A DNA stretch of 64,000 nucleotides, taken from assembly GCA_029717555.1 (NCBI GenBank), contig JAMDHS010000034.1:1-64000 (forward strand), read 5' to 3'. This DNA is from Peribolospora baueri (taxonomy: Eukaryota > Basidiomycota > Peribolosporomycetes > Peribolosporales > Peribolosporaceae). A model generated the notes under the pieces. The model was not told the DNA's origin. It searched no databases and was given only the letters and a program-made list of their open reading frames with translations. Below, one piece after another: positions 1-11,442 of this stretch (position 1 is the first letter of the stretch; every line of letters starts with the position of its first letter). The position numbers were made by a program, and so were the translations under genes.

Positions 1-829
1 TTTTTTTCCTTCCCTTCCCTGTACGTCTTTTTCCATTCGCTTTTGTCTCGCCTTACCTTGCGCTCGACGGCGCTCTCGTTTGTCTTTGTCTTCGTCTCGT
101 CTTCGTCCGTCGGATACGTGTAGCGGCCATCGACGTCTGGTATAACAGCCGAAATCGAACCTCCTTCCTCCTTCCTCCTTCCTCCCTCCGTCCTTCCGTT
201 CGAATCCCGCCCGACGAACGAGCGGCTCGAAGACGCGGGCCAGAACGAGAGGGGCGACAAAGGAAGACGGGAAAGATGGGAAGGCGGGCGGGCGGGCCAA
301 GGGATCCTTGCCCTCGGCATCTGTCCCGTCCCGTCCCCTCCCGTCTCTCCGTCCGCCCCGACTGAGCGACTGAGCGAGGTGCCCAATTCGGATGCGACGC
401 GACACGTGCGGCGGCATCACGGCAGACATACATACATACCAACGTCTTATCTGCATGTGGACACCGCCCTGTACGCTCTTTCCATCAGTAGGCGGGGGAC
501 GTTCTGTTCGCCCTGACTCTTTTTTTTTTTTTTTTTCATTTTTTTTTTGTTTGGCCTTGAAAGGACGGAACGTACTGACGGGCCGTACTAACGGACGGAC
601 AAAGGGATGAGATGAGGGGTGGTCCTAGGATACGTGCAGCGTAACGTACGTGTAAGATGCGGACAGGGTGGTATGGTATGAGCACGGTGTGGTAGGTAGG
701 GGTATGAGGAGCGATCGACGCTCGAACTGGAATGGACGACGACGAAGACGACCGACCGGTAAGCTAACTAAGGTGGGAATAACCATCCGTCCATCCATTT
801 CTCCTACAAAGAAAAAAGATACACCTTCT
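1..829. other. left-edge non-coding stretch
   Basis: No gene can be supported here. The open frames are short and biased by GC-rich, purine/pyrimidine-skewed sequence. Two T-runs (about 521-550) are the only notable structure. The stretch lies 3' of the bZIP gene and probably holds its 3' untranslated region. Confidence 0.5.
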
Positions 830-966
830 TCATCGACATCGCCGAAGCAGACTCGCATCCGAAGCGACCGCCGCCGGCGTAAGCAGCATCACACTCTCCA
901 CCCACGACTCTGTCGCCTCGTGCTTCGCCGCTGCCGCCGAGATCGGAGATGGCATCGGACCGTCGT

Positions 967-1003
<37 letters not shown>

Positions 1004-2672
1004 GCGGCGTCCGGACCATGCTCTCCGCGTCCGTGCGGGTGCGGGCGCAGACGGCCGTCGGCCCTTGACTCCGCCTTTGCCACCTCTTGCTCCCCTTCCG
1101 CCCGTGTCCTCCTCTTCGTCTTCGTCTTCGTCTTTCTCCTCCTCCTTTTTCGGACTGATCGGTGACACCGGCAGACTGCTCGGCAACGGCGACAGCGCAG
1201 AAGCCTTGGAAGAAACCGTCTTCTTTCCGTAAAAAGCCGCCTCGAGGAGGGCGAGGCGCCGCCTGAGACGCGCGTTCTCCTCTTCGAGATCTTTGAGCCG
1301 GGCGACTTTGCGCTTACCTAATCAGGCCGAAGGGGTTGGTGTGCAAGAGAAGAGGTTGAAGATGGTCAGAACGGAAGGGAATGGGGGCGGCGAGAATTAT
1401 ACGAGGCTGGGAGACGAACAGGTGGAGAGGGTCGGTAAACCGCCTCCCGTGGCAGGACTCACGATATTGCCTCTGAGCCTGGATGTTCCTCTCCCTCCTC
1501 ACCTCCTCCGACGCCCTCTGCCTCCTCTTGCGCGTCGTCGTCGTCGACGACGACAACGTCCGTCCCTTTCCCCCTTCTTCGCCCGCCGCCGCCGCCACCG
1601 TCTTGCTAGGCCGCCCACCGCCCCGTCCTCGGCCGACGGGTTCAAGTCCGACCATCAGCTCGTCGTCGATACTCGCATCGGGGCGTCCCTCGTGGTCGTG
1701 TTCGCCCGAAACCACCGAGCCCAAGCCATCGTCGTTGTCGTCGTCGTCGTCGTCGTCCACCATGACGGGCAGTCGACCGTCTTGCTCTCCTTTCCGGCCT
1801 CCGCGCCAAACCCCATCAGCTTGCCTCCGTTCGCGCTCGGCGTCGACATCGGATTCAAGGGAAGAGAAGGATGAGCGGTATTCAGGATCCTTATGATGAT
1901 GACGATCGTGATCGTGCTCGTGATCGTCACCATCCAAAGAATGCAAAGAGCGAGGCTCGACAGAAGACCCTTCGGTGAGGATCGGCGAAAAGGCCTGCCA
2001 GTCGGCCGCGGCCGCCGTCATCGGCCCGACCGGTTCGCCGGTCGTTGGAGATCCGGAGCCGGGCGCGGCGGACGGACGGAAGGGCAAAGATCGTTGGAGG
2101 ATGGACGGGTCCAGGGAGCCGGCCATGGTATCTGTCCTAGCCGCCGCACACGAGTCCGGCCCCGGCCAAACGGAGAAGCCGACTCCCATATTCACGCCCA
2201 AACCGAACCCCCACTCCGGTCCCGGTCCCGGCGTCCACGCCTGCTCCAAGCCCAATTGGTTCGGAGAAAGCGAGGCCGAACAAGGACCGCTTAGGTCTCG
2301 AAGGAGGAGCGCCTCCAGGCCGCCGGGCAGTTGGACAACGCCGGGCGGTGGGGCGCCTTGGACGTGCGCCGACGCCGACGGTCCTGGGGCGAGTCCGTCG
2401 AGTTGGACCTGCATCTCGAGCTGTTGTTGAGCGTACGCAGCGGCGGTGCGTGTGCTGGGCCAGGGGATGAAGGCGGAAGAGGAAGAAGGGGAAGAGGGAG
2501 AGACAATCATCGGTGGCTGAGCGGACGATATCCGAGGTGCAGGGGGATCACTGAAGGAGAACGAAGAGGATGGGTTGCCGCGGCGTGCACCGGCGAGGGA
2601 GGAGGGGTATCGGAGAAGAGGGTCGAAGGCGGGGGAGGAAGAGATGAGGTGGTGGTGCGTGGGTGCGGCCAT
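830..2672 (-). CDS. bZIP transcription factor
   Basis: A DNA-binding regulator of the basic leucine-zipper family; target genes cannot be inferred. Two exons, 2672-1463 and 1317-830, flank a 145-nt intron (GTGAGT...TAG) and give about 565 aa. The splice falls inside the DNA-binding region. Exon 1 ends in a basic stretch with RERNIQAQRQY; exon 2 supplies RKRKVARLKDLEEEN and the heptad leucines of LRRRLALLE. This restores the N-x7-R signature of bZIP basic regions, at about residues 385-440. The N-terminal 370 residues are low-complexity (Ser/Pro/Gly-rich, an Asp run of about seven, a His/Asp-rich patch), as expected for an activation region. The C-terminus has acidic and Gly/Asp repeats. The start is the first in-frame ATG at 2672. 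Which bZIP subfamily (Yap-like or other) is uncertain. Confidence 0.85.
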
Positions 2673-5600
2673 GTGGAGGTGGAAGGGAAAAGGTGGGCAC
2701 CTGGCGGGTTATGTGTGGTCAGTTGACTGGCTGGAAGGAGGTTAGCGACGGCCAAGGGAGAGCAAGAACGAGGGACGAGGTGAGCGAGGCGGGGTGGAGG
2801 AGGACAAGAGAAGGAAGCAACGGTCGGGCCGAGGAAGGAAGGAAGGATGAGCGCGGGCGAGATGAGATGATGATGATGGTATTTATGAGTCGCCCTCGAG
2901 TGGCCCTCGTCCGACCACAGACCGAGCGACAGACCACATGGGCCGTCGTCCGTCTTCCATGCGGGCGCGAGTCAGACAAGTCCATCCACCAACCTCGGAG
3001 TCGTCCAGCCGGCGATGCCCGCCTGCTCTCCTCTCCTCGCCGCTCGCCCCGGACGTTCTTCGGTCGCACAGACACGGAACGGAGAGCCGTTTCCGACCGC
3101 CCCGCCCGCGGCAGGCGGCAGGCGGTGCGGCGCGAAAAGAAAAGACGGGGCGAGATGGGGCGTCGCCTTGCCTTGCCGCGCCTCACGTCTGCCACGGCGT
3201 GTATGACCCAACCAAAATGCCCATGGCAAGTGGACGACGTGCTTGCTGCGCCGTGTGTGTGGCCGGTGCGGTGCAGTGAGCACGCTGACGACGCCCCGGC
3301 CGACGACACGGCGAGGGAAGGAAAGCGCCGGCCGAGGGGGCGACTCGGAGAAAGACGGCGATCGCGGCGCACTTCGGAGATGGACGACCGAAACCGCCGA
3401 TCGATCGAGCGCCGGCCGAGCTGGTTGAGCTCACCACCGCTGACCGACGCGGGCAGTCGCGGGCCGTCGACGACGAGACGAGACGAGACGAGACGGCGGC
3501 TAACTGTGCCGTGTGCCATCGACGACCCAGCCGGCGTTGGAGGGAGTTGTCCGTCGACATGTCTGTCTGCCATGTGCATGCGGATCGAGTCCTTCCTTCT
3601 CTTCTCGTTCGGCTACGCGTTCCGGGCGAGCGCGACGACGCATCCTTTGCTTCTTCCAGACAGCCACCGTCCTTCCAAGCGGAGCGGACGGGGACGGGGA
3701 CGGGAACCGACGCCCGCTCGGCTCGGCTAAGTTGTGCCTGTGCCGCGTCGGCCCGCGAACGAGGAACGAGAGGCCGATGACTAACTACCTGCCTACTGCT
3801 TACTGGCGCCCGGCTCGGAGCGACGCCGTCCGCGTCCGGCCGATCGGGCGACGCAGACCGCTTATGGCCGGCGACGACCACCAAACCACCACCCCACGAC
3901 CTTACCAGTGAGAGTGGCTTCCCACATCCGACCCGTATCCGGTCGCCGACAACCGCCGTCGCCGTCGGACCTGCCGCTCCGTCTCGTTTGTCTCCTCAGA
4001 GCACGCTGGGCGGCAAACAGACGATGCCGCCCTGGCCTTGGCCTCGGCGACGGCGACGGCGACGGCGACGGGCCCACCGGCAGTCGTCGATCGCATTGGA
4101 AGAAGCGCAACACAGACCCTCTCCTCTCCGCTCGCACTCCATCTCCGTCACCGCGCCATCCCCATTCCTCCCTCCCTCGACTCAGGCACCGCCGAGAATC
4201 TGATCGACTTGGAGGCAATGCAGGTTCGCATCGAACCGCCGAGCCCACGGCACACGGCACATGGCGCATGGACGGAGGCGTTGTGTTGCGTCATGAGGAA
4301 ATGGACTGTTGAAGATACGCGTGAGCACTGTTCATGACGCAACACAACGCCCCCGTCTACGCCCAGTGGTGCCCGTCGGTCATAGGCTCCGACGTCGTTG
4401 CTGCGCTGCACCGCTCCCCAGGAACCCCTTCCTTGCCTTCTTCCTTCCTTCGCTCGGATCAACTCAGGCTTGCCAGTTCCACTTCTCGAAAAACCGCCCT
4501 CCCCGTCCCCGCGAACACCACCGCCGCCGACACCTGTTCTCTAGCCTCTATTCCTCTCCCCATCGTGGATGTCGCCCGCCCATACACGACCCGTTAGACC
4601 CGTTAGAAGCGGCTGGCAGTTGTGAGCGAAGAGAGGAGTGGGAAGGAGGGGATGAACGAATTGCATTGTCTGTCTGTCTGTCTTGTTACGGAGAGGAAGG
4701 AATATGGGAGAGGAGGGGGACGACGATCGCTGACCGCCCCGCCGGCTCGTGCAGTCCCAACAGTCGCGTCTCGCTCGTTCGACCGACACCACAGCGCGCG
4801 TGGGCCGTGGTTGACTCTGTTTAGAGTCTACAGGGAGGTCATCTGGTCGTTGCGCGGATTCACTTCCTCGTCTAGCTCCACCCTCTCAGCAACGAGACGA
4901 CGGACGACGGAACGATGGACGACGAGCGCCCGTTCCATGCTCGCAAGCAAGCCTGCCCCACCCGCCAAACGAGCTCACGGCCCATTTCCTTTCGTTCTTG
5001 TCCATCCGTTGCCGACACATCGCTCTTTTCTTTCTGCTCGATCGATTTCAGCTGACAAGACACGACTCGTTCAAGGCCGTTTGCGGCGGCCGTGCCGACG
5101 ACGGCCTCTTCGATGCCCGTGCGTTCGTTCGTCTACTTGCTCGCGTCGCCTTTGAAGCGCACCATAATAGCACACGCATCCCGTCCCGCGTCGACTTTGG
5201 CCGTCCACCCCCGATCGGCTGTCTCGAAACTTGCCCTTTGCCTCCGACGGCTTTGAAGCACGTACCTGAAGCCCGGAGATGAGCAGCACTTTGCATATTG
5301 AATTGGAAGGGACCTTTCTTTTGCCTTTTTTTTTTAAGTCGGTCTCGAATGGGCAGGAAGGAGGAGATGGTTGGGTGGACCAGAGACCAGCGCGGCCAAG
5401 AAAGGTAGAAGAACGAGGACGAGGACGAAGAAGGGACGGAGCGGGGCGGGAATGCCATCCTATTCGACCCGGTCTGTTGCGATTGTCAGCCCGCGGGGTT
5501 TAGGAGGCCGCCTTGAGCCATGACCATAGTCATGGAAGGGTGGATATATGCTGGGGTTCAGGGCCGGAAGGTGAAGCGTAGGCGAAGGCGAGTCCCGAGA

Positions 5601-5861
5601 GGGAGGCGAGAGCGGGTAGGACCTTGGGGATTCGACGTGGGAGGGAGGACTTCCGAGGTGAGTGGGAAGCTCGGCCCTCGTACTGGCCGGGGCTGCCCTA
5701 GGGAGAGCTCAAAGTTAGCCGATCCTGATCCAAGTCAATCGTCATCGCATCCGGGTTTGCCTGTTCCGAATCATGCGAGGCGGAGGTTTGTCGCGCGAGT
5801 TGGAGAAGAGGGTTGAGCGGGTCGAGCGACGGAGTGCACCGGAGCACTCAAGGGTACGAGC
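2673..5861. other. long intergenic region upstream of the bZIP gene
   Basis: About 3.2 kb in which I can support no gene. Open frames are long on both strands (one of 355 codons at 2663-3730), but their translations are Arg/Ser-rich and lack any recognisable domain, as expected of GC-rich non-coding DNA. It may contain a long 5' leader and regulatory DNA for the bZIP gene. A strong inverted repeat lies at 4271-4357. A short palindrome (CCATGAC..GTCATGG) lies near 5519-5536. A spliced gene at 4.8-5.3 kb on the + strand cannot be excluded. Confidence 0.45.
4271..4357. repeat. inverted repeat, 26-nt arms, 35-nt loop
   Basis: The arm 4271-4296 and the arm 4332-4357 are reverse complements with one mismatch; the inner 20 nt (4277-4296 and 4332-4351, core GTTGTGTTGCGTCATGA) are perfect. 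They could fold as a hairpin in DNA or RNA, be an operator-like site (the TCATGA/TGACGCA core resembles a CRE/AP-1-type half-site), or be the ends of a very small element. No coding gene covers it. Confidence 0.8.
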
Positions 5862-6730
5862 TCCCCTCCAAACGTTGGCCTACGTCAATCAGACGAGGAA
5901 CTCAACTTTAACCTACGGGAAAGGCAGCCCTCAGCATTCCCGCCTCATTGGACACTCTGACTCAGATAGTACGACCGGATACTGCGTCTATCACCTCGGA
6001 GACCTGATCAGCTGGCGCAGTCGAACCCAAAAGTGTATTTGTATTGCCCAGTCGACAGCTGAAGCCGAGTACGTCGCTGCTTCCGCCGTTAAGGAGGCAG
6101 CCTACCTCAAATCCCTCCTCCGTGAATTGGGATCGGATACACGACCTATCATCCAGTCCGACAATCAAGCCGCAATCCGAGCCGCGGAAGACCGCAGAAT
6201 CACCAAAAGTTCAAGCACGTCGATATCAAATACCACTACATTCCGACGGACGGTGAGGAAACGGCACATCCCCGCGAGATCCGAACGGGTAACAACACCG
6301 CTGACGTCCTCACCAAGATCCCGACAAAGGAAATGCCCTTCCGAGCACGCCGCAACTTCAGGGTCCAAGACCACAGATCCGTTGTCGTCACCAACCATCT
6401 GGGCAAACCGAAGTTAGACGGTCAAGATGAAACATCGCCTTGAGGGGGGAGAGCTAGAGAACATAGACACTGAGTGCTCCGAAGGAGAGTTGTCATGTGA
6501 CCTGTCACGTGAGGAGGGCTTTTGTACCTAGACCAACGCGAGATTCACTGGTTCCCGAGTAGATAGAAACCACGACATCATTCCCACCCCGTCTAACTCG
6601 CTTCCATCACGACTACAGCTCGCAAGACTCTACTGAAGCGCTCCACTTTTCGAGAGGCTCTCTCAACGACCGCTGAAGCCGAACGAGGACGGTATGAGAG
6701 CGCTGGCCAATTCGGAACAGTCGACGTGGT
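5862..6730 (+). mobile_element. Ty1/copia retrotransposon fossil: RNase H end of pol plus probable LTR
   Basis: The frame at about 5862-6420 encodes the C-terminal RNase H region of a Ty1/copia polyprotein. It contains YVNQTRNSTLTYGK, GHSDSDSTTGY, SWRSRTQKCIC and the family-typical QSTAEAEYVAAS, then LRELG and QSDNQAAI. It is followed by sequence resembling the usual copia pol end and by a purine tract at 6442-6452 (TGAGGGGGGAG), the expected plus-strand primer just before a 3' LTR. The LTR itself (about 6455-6730) is inferred only from position; I could not find a matching second copy. Only the 3' end is present, so the element is a broken, immobile remnant. Confidence 0.75.
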
Positions 6731-7294
6731 TCCAACATTCGACATGGGAGCGGACACGTCTAGCGCGTTGAGCTACGCTTTGTTCGGGCAACTGACTGAC
6801 GCTTCTGGACACAACTCGTCTGTCAGTTTGTTATTGCACCCTCAAGATGGAAGGTTGCTCTGTAACAGTGTCGAACGCAAGGCTCGAGGACGCCGTCAGC
6901 CGTCACCGGACCCGACTAGGGTCGGTTCACAAAGTCGCCAGCAGCGCATCCCCATCATCGCCGCCGAGAGACTATTCCCCTTCGACACCTGCCGTCCTCT
7001 CCACCTCTTCTCGCTCGTCGCCCCGCTTCGCCCACACTCACAGCGTCTTTTTTTTTTTTTTCTTCCTTTCTTTCTTTCCGCTCTGGCAGGCGCATACTAC
7101 AGCGCCTTCAATCATCACTTTCGCCTCGTAATCCTTGCACGACGTCACATACCGCCTCCTAGGTGCCTCTGCTGTGGACGCCTATCCAACCGCCTGCGAC
7201 ATTTCTGGCCTGGCCGCCCAGCCGGAGCCGACCAGCTCATAAGGAGACCACGTGGACTCTATTCTCCGCTCTCCAACTTGGGCCAATATCTTCG
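6731..7294. other. intergenic region between copia fossil and TyrRS 3' end
   Basis: No gene supported. A pyrimidine run near 7048-7080 is the main feature. It lies just downstream of the tyrosyl-tRNA synthetase stop and may hold its 3' end signals. Confidence 0.4.
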
Positions 7295-9085
7295 TTACAC
7301 GCTGCCCACGGCCGCGTCAGGTTGTGGGGTCGCAGCCTTCGCTTCCCCGTCGTCCTCCCTAGCCGCCTCGCCATCGCCTCCCTGTCCCTCGACACCGTCC
7401 TGCTTCGCCACGTTCTTCGACTTTCCGGCACCCCTCTTCGGCGGCTCCATCCCCGCAAACCGCGGGTTGATCTTCTTCTCCTTCTTCTTCTTTACCGCTT
7501 CTCCCTCCTTTGCCCCCTCCTTCGGGTACGCCTCCTTCTCGGCCTGCTGGAACTCCTCGTTCCGCGCAAATTCTTGCCGGATCGGTTCGAGGAGCACGTT
7601 CACCGCATCGATGACGCCCAGTTTGAGGTCAAGAGGGTGAAGCTTGCGCTCTGCAAAGTCCTTCTCCAGCGACTCGTACGACCCGTAGTGCAGCGAGCCG
7701 CCGTGCTTCTCCGACCGGTTGATGGAGAAAAGCGTCCCCTGTGGCGCACCTTGTCCGACGAAGGGAGAGGCGGAACTCGCCGTCGATTCCTCCGTCTTAC
7801 CGTCCAGCAACGCCGCCTGGATCTTGAGCTGAGAGATGGGGAACACGACCGCCTTGGCGAACGCCAGCACGCCGTTTTCTTCCACCTCGCCTTCGGCACA
7901 AAACGCCTCGTTGATCTTCTTTTTCACCGTCTTGGCGTCGTCCAGAAAGTCGATCTTGCTGTTTGGGTCCGACGAAGACATCTTTGCTCCCTTCAGACCC
8001 GGCACCATCGCATTCATCAGGTGTGACCGCTTCCGGTAGCCCAGACGTGGCAGGTAGGCTTCCGCAAACGTGAAAATTTTTCGCTGTGCAAAGCGAGAAC
8101 AAGTTGAGGTCTTTAAGTAAAATCCTGCCAATCCTATGAAATCATACTCCTGCTCGAACGCTCACCTGATCTACGCCACCGAACTGCACGTCCACGCCGA
8201 GGTACTCCTCGTCGAGCGCCTGCAGCCCAGGGTAAAGCAGACCGCTGAGCAAAGGACTAGAGACCTGCTTGACGACCTCCGCGCCGGCCTTTTTGGCGTC
8301 GTGTTCAGTAACGGTGACACAGAGCCTGTAGTTATCCATGTTGTACTTTTCCGACAACTGGTACGAGGAGCCGACGACGAAAACGAGCTTGTCCGTCGGG
8401 ACGCCGACGGCGGCAAACACAGCTCGGACGACATGCTCGTAGTACCTTACGCGGTGTCGCACAAGCTCAATTGGCGCTTTGAGGTTGTCGAGGAAGGCGT
8501 GGATGTCTGTGTGGTCCACAGAGAGGAGAGAAGCGGGATGAGCGAGCGCCCTGGAGAGTGATGAAGTGAACGATGAAGCCAAGGGACAGCGAGCGACGAG
8601 TCACTCGTGCCTGAATGATCATTTGGACGCACCTGCAAAAAGGATTTTAACTTCCACTCCTGCGCGCAAAAAGTCGGCGATCTTTGTGAGGGGAACGAAG
8701 TAGCCCAAGTGTGCTGTTCATGATGGGCAGGAATAAAGATTAGGACAATGCAACACAGGTCAGATAGCGTTCCGTTTCTTGTCAAGAAAAAAAAAAAACA
8801 CTGCTCTTCTCTCATCTTCGATACTCACGCCGGCCAGTCGGTGCCGAACCTTCGAGCATGGAGCAACGAATCGATTCGTGGTAAGCGCTCCGGTCTCCGA
8901 AAGTCGCCAGAAAATATCAGGCCGCGACGGAGATCTCGCCTCGTTCAGCCCCTCCCTCACTCACCCCAGTACAGCTTGAGCGTCTCGCCCTTACTGAGCT
9001 TCTCTTTGATTTGCTCTCCTCCGAGGACCTCCTGGAGGCCACGTGTGATGAGCTCGTAGCGCTCGTCCGGCGTGAGTGCGGCCAT
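7295..9085 (-). CDS. TYS1: tyrosyl-tRNA synthetase, cytosolic type
   Basis: Class I aminoacyl-tRNA synthetase that charges tRNA-Tyr. Five exons: 9085-8965, 8849-8829 (a 21-nt microexon), 8713-8633, 8506-8166 and 8083-7295, giving 450 aa. The spliced protein has the class-I signature WGSAPTGRPHLGYF (HIGH-equivalent PHLG at 48-51), the substrate-pocket block [29 protein letters not shown]-type sequence (here [12 protein letters not shown]) and the KMSSS loop at 222-226 in [14 protein letters not shown]. About 60-70 residues after the core are Lys/Glu/Ala-rich and low-complexity; the yeast enzyme is 394 aa, so the tail is somewhat longer. The start is the only ATG giving the normal N-terminus ([12 protein letters not shown]). 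It lies head-to-head with the gene starting at 9393, 307 bp away. Confidence 0.95.
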
Positions 9086-9392
9086 GTCAAACAAAGTGGT
9101 ATCCAATACCGTTCCAAGGTTGCGCTCCGTGGGATGTTAAAGAGAGGATTTGGCACGGAATCCAGAGGGCGAGCGAGCGTGGCAAAGGAGGAGTGGTGGG
9201 GTGCGTGAGCAGAGCGACGCCACGGCGGCGAGTCAGAAGACGAAGGCGAAGCGAGGCTCGGCGATGCGCGGGCTTAAGCCGATCGCTTCGGGACCTGCCG
9301 AAAAGCTCGGCTGTTCGAAATCCTCACCACCACCTCTTCTTCGATCGACTCCCCCTCGAGTCCTCCCATCCCATCCATCGACTCTGGGCACC
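9086..9392. promoter_or_regulatory. divergent promoter region, TyrRS / unknown gene
   Basis: The 307 bp between the TyrRS start codon (9085, -) and the ATG at 9393 (+) must carry the promoters and leaders of both genes. No TATA-like box stands out. The call rests on gene arrangement only. Confidence 0.5.
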
Positions 9393-11105
9393 ATGGCTCT
9401 CCCTTTTGCTTACGCGCCCCTTCGTCTCGCGGCAGGGCGGCCACGCCTCGAGCCCTCGATGTCTGCTCCCTGCTACGTTTGCCTTGCCCAAGCTCTCGCC
9501 CCCCCTTCCGCCTTGCCCCTCCGGTCTCCCTCCTTCCCGCATGAGTCCCGGCGTGGCATGGGTAAGAGGGTCAAAGCGCGAAAAGGTCTGTCCGGCCGAC
9601 TATTCGACGAGACGCCTAGGGACAGGCTAACCATTCCAACCAAGGAGGAGCTGGAAAGGATTTATATTCGCCGCGTCAAGAAGGCCGAGAGGGACGAGCG
9701 GGTGGACTTGACCTTGCAGCTGACCGAGGCGAAGACATACATGAAGGGCTTCACCCGCCCGAAGTCGCTGAGGACGCTCATGCGTTTCAAGGGTGGTAGC
9801 TATCGGGGCGAAATGGACCCCGCGCTGGAAGAGGAGCTGTACGAGAAGTCTGAGGATGATGTGGTGATGTACGAACGGCGCGGGGTGGGATTGGACGGCA
9901 TCCACGCCGGCAAGGGGAAACCGTACGAGCTCCCCCCCGCTGACGCCTACCAGCCTACGACGGTGTACATCGTGGAGACGCGCCACCCGGTCAACTTCGG
10001 CATTGGGCGATCAAGGCACAAAGATGTCGATTACGGCATTACGCGCGACCTTCCTAAGAGGCTGAGGAGCGCGTACAACTCGGATGCCGCCTGCAAGATA
10101 GCCAGGACGGCGATCGAGAACGCCCAATGGCCTGAGTTGGGCATCGGACAGACTAGGAACAGGAGGAAGAAGGACTATGACCGACCGGTCCTCGACGTTG
10201 GAGAAGTCAAGAGGGCTGAGGAGACGAACAAGCCCCTTCCACCCAACGCGCTCATCCTGCCCTCTAAAAACCCTTCGCTGGTCTCCGAACTTGAGGCCCT
10301 CCGCGCCTCCTCCCACCACTCGCCCGTCTTCGCTACTATGGTACCATTTCTCGCCGACCAGCCCTTTTGGAGGCCTCTCATCGCGGTCACCTTTCCCACC
10401 CGCCCGCTCGCCTGCTCTCTCCTCCGCCTCTGCCGGTCCCTCCCACGCGGGACCCCTTTCTACGCTAGCGTGGAGAACGCAGATCGCAAGGACGGTCCGT
10501 CCTTCCACCGTCGTATGGTCCGCATGCGCGTGGACCGCATCCGATCGCTCTGCTCCGAAATCTCTAGGAAGTTGGCCGGTTTTAGAGGAGGGTTCATCGG
10601 TCTTCGGTTCCACTATACCGATCTCGGAAGGGGCGTCCAGGGGGAGGGACTGGGTGCCATGCCACCGGAGCTGGACGGCGACAACTACCACGTCGCCGCT
10701 GCTGAAGCCGCCGCCAAAGCCCAAGACAAGGGCGTGGCGTCTGAAGGAGGGAGCTACCTCACTCCCGGAGTGGGCCTCGTTCCCTCCCCGGAGAAAGAGG
10801 TCTCCCGCCGGCGAATCAAGGTGCTCTTTGGGCCTACGCTCTCACCTGAGCTGAAGGCTGATTGGGCTGAAGAGGTCTTGTGTCTCGAGCTCGGTGAGAT
10901 GGACGAGTTTGGCAGGGAGCTCGATTCCCAAGGCAATGTGTTGCCCGGTCAAGAAGTGGAAGGGAAGGAACCGGATGTTTGGGGACGTTTCGGGCAGCCT
11001 GACGACGCAGACGAGGTGGAAAAGGACGTTTCAAAGGACAACAAGGTGACGGAGCCCGCGGCCGGCAAGGAGAAGCGAGATGGAGCTCGAAGGGAAAGCT
11101 TGTAG
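9393..11105 (+). CDS. unknown protein, possibly mitochondrial
   Basis: Intronless frame of 570 aa from an ATG in an excellent start context (CACCATGG). The frame is open a further 81 codons upstream, but those translate to Arg/Ser-rich sequence typical of non-coding DNA. The first 70 residues are rich in Ala, Leu, Pro, Ser and Arg with very few acidic residues, and end in GKRVKARKGL, so a mitochondrial targeting leader is plausible. The middle has charged helical stretches (EELERIYIRRVKKAERDE) and a block with FWRPLIAVTFPTRPL and FHRRMVRMRVDRIRSLCSEI that looks folded. The C-terminal 60 residues are acidic and disordered. I do not recognise the family; a mitochondrial ribosome-associated or RNA-binding role is only a guess from the leader and basic patches. 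Confidence 0.75.
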   Translation: MALPFAYAPLRLAAGRPRLEPSMSAPCYVCLAQALAPPSALPLRSPSFPHESRRGMGKRVKARKGLSGRLFDETPRDRLTIPTKEELERIYIRRVKKAERDERVDLTLQLTEAKTYMKGFTRPKSLRTLMRFKGGSYRGEMDPALEEELYEKSEDDVVMYERRGVGLDGIHAGKGKPYELPPADAYQPTTVYIVETRHPVNFGIGRSRHKDVDYGITRDLPKRLRSAYNSDAACKIARTAIENAQWPELGIGQTRNRRKKDYDRPVLDVGEVKRAEETNKPLPPNALILPSKNPSLVSELEALRASSHHSPVFATMVPFLADQPFWRPLIAVTFPTRPLACSLLRLCRSLPRGTPFYASVENADRKDGPSFHRRMVRMRVDRIRSLCSEISRKLAGFRGGFIGLRFHYTDLGRGVQGEGLGAMPPELDGDNYHVAAAEAAAKAQDKGVASEGGSYLTPGVGLVPSPEKEVSRRRIKVLFGPTLSPELKADWAEEVLCLELGEMDEFGRELDSQGNVLPGQEVEGKEPDVWGRFGQPDDADEVEKDVSKDNKVTEPAAGKEKRDGARRESL

Positions 11106-11442
11106 GAAAGCAAAAGCGCTTAACGGCGCGGATTGGCTACTGTTCTGGTTGGCAGTGAGACGCGCGAATAGATAACCCTGGACGTAAATTATATATACCA
11201 CAATTACGCTTCCACCAAAGATGAAGAGCCGAAGCAATCGCTTGGCTCAAAGTAGCAGGAGAGCCCGACATCGGCTCATTCCCGGAAAAGTCTGAACGAC
11301 ACCAAGGAAGTACGGGCGGTCACTATACTAGAGCGTGAAAGCAGTAGAGGGCGGAACGTAGCGCGAGAGCCAGAGAGGAGGCGGCCTTGCGGTTGGTCTC
11401 TCTTCTTTCGTTCTTGGAAATGACGGCAACGACCATCGAGAT
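11106..11442. other. intergenic region between convergent genes
   Basis: This 337-bp gap lies between the stop of the 9393-11105 gene (+) and the stop of the small membrane-protein gene (-). It has a somewhat AT-richer patch around 11180-11210 (TTATATATA) that could serve 3'-end formation. No gene seen. Confidence 0.4.

Noticed and set aside
1630-1650. second B-box-like match (GGTTCAAGTCC, +)
   Set aside because: Antisense to bZIP coding sequence with no cloverleaf around it.
2663-3730. 355-codon open frame on + (and an overlapping 286-codon frame on -)
   Set aside because: Arg/Ser-rich translation with no domain, both strands equally open, start overlaps the bZIP coding sequence. Typical of GC-rich non-coding DNA.
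4914-5052. possible short + strand exon starting MDDERPFHARKQACPTRQ
   Set aside because: ATG context is fair, but no downstream exon gives a coherent product; left as intergenic.
8447-8815. 122-codon open frame within TyrRS
   Set aside because: Crosses two introns and one exon in a shifted frame; the spliced TyrRS product explains the region.
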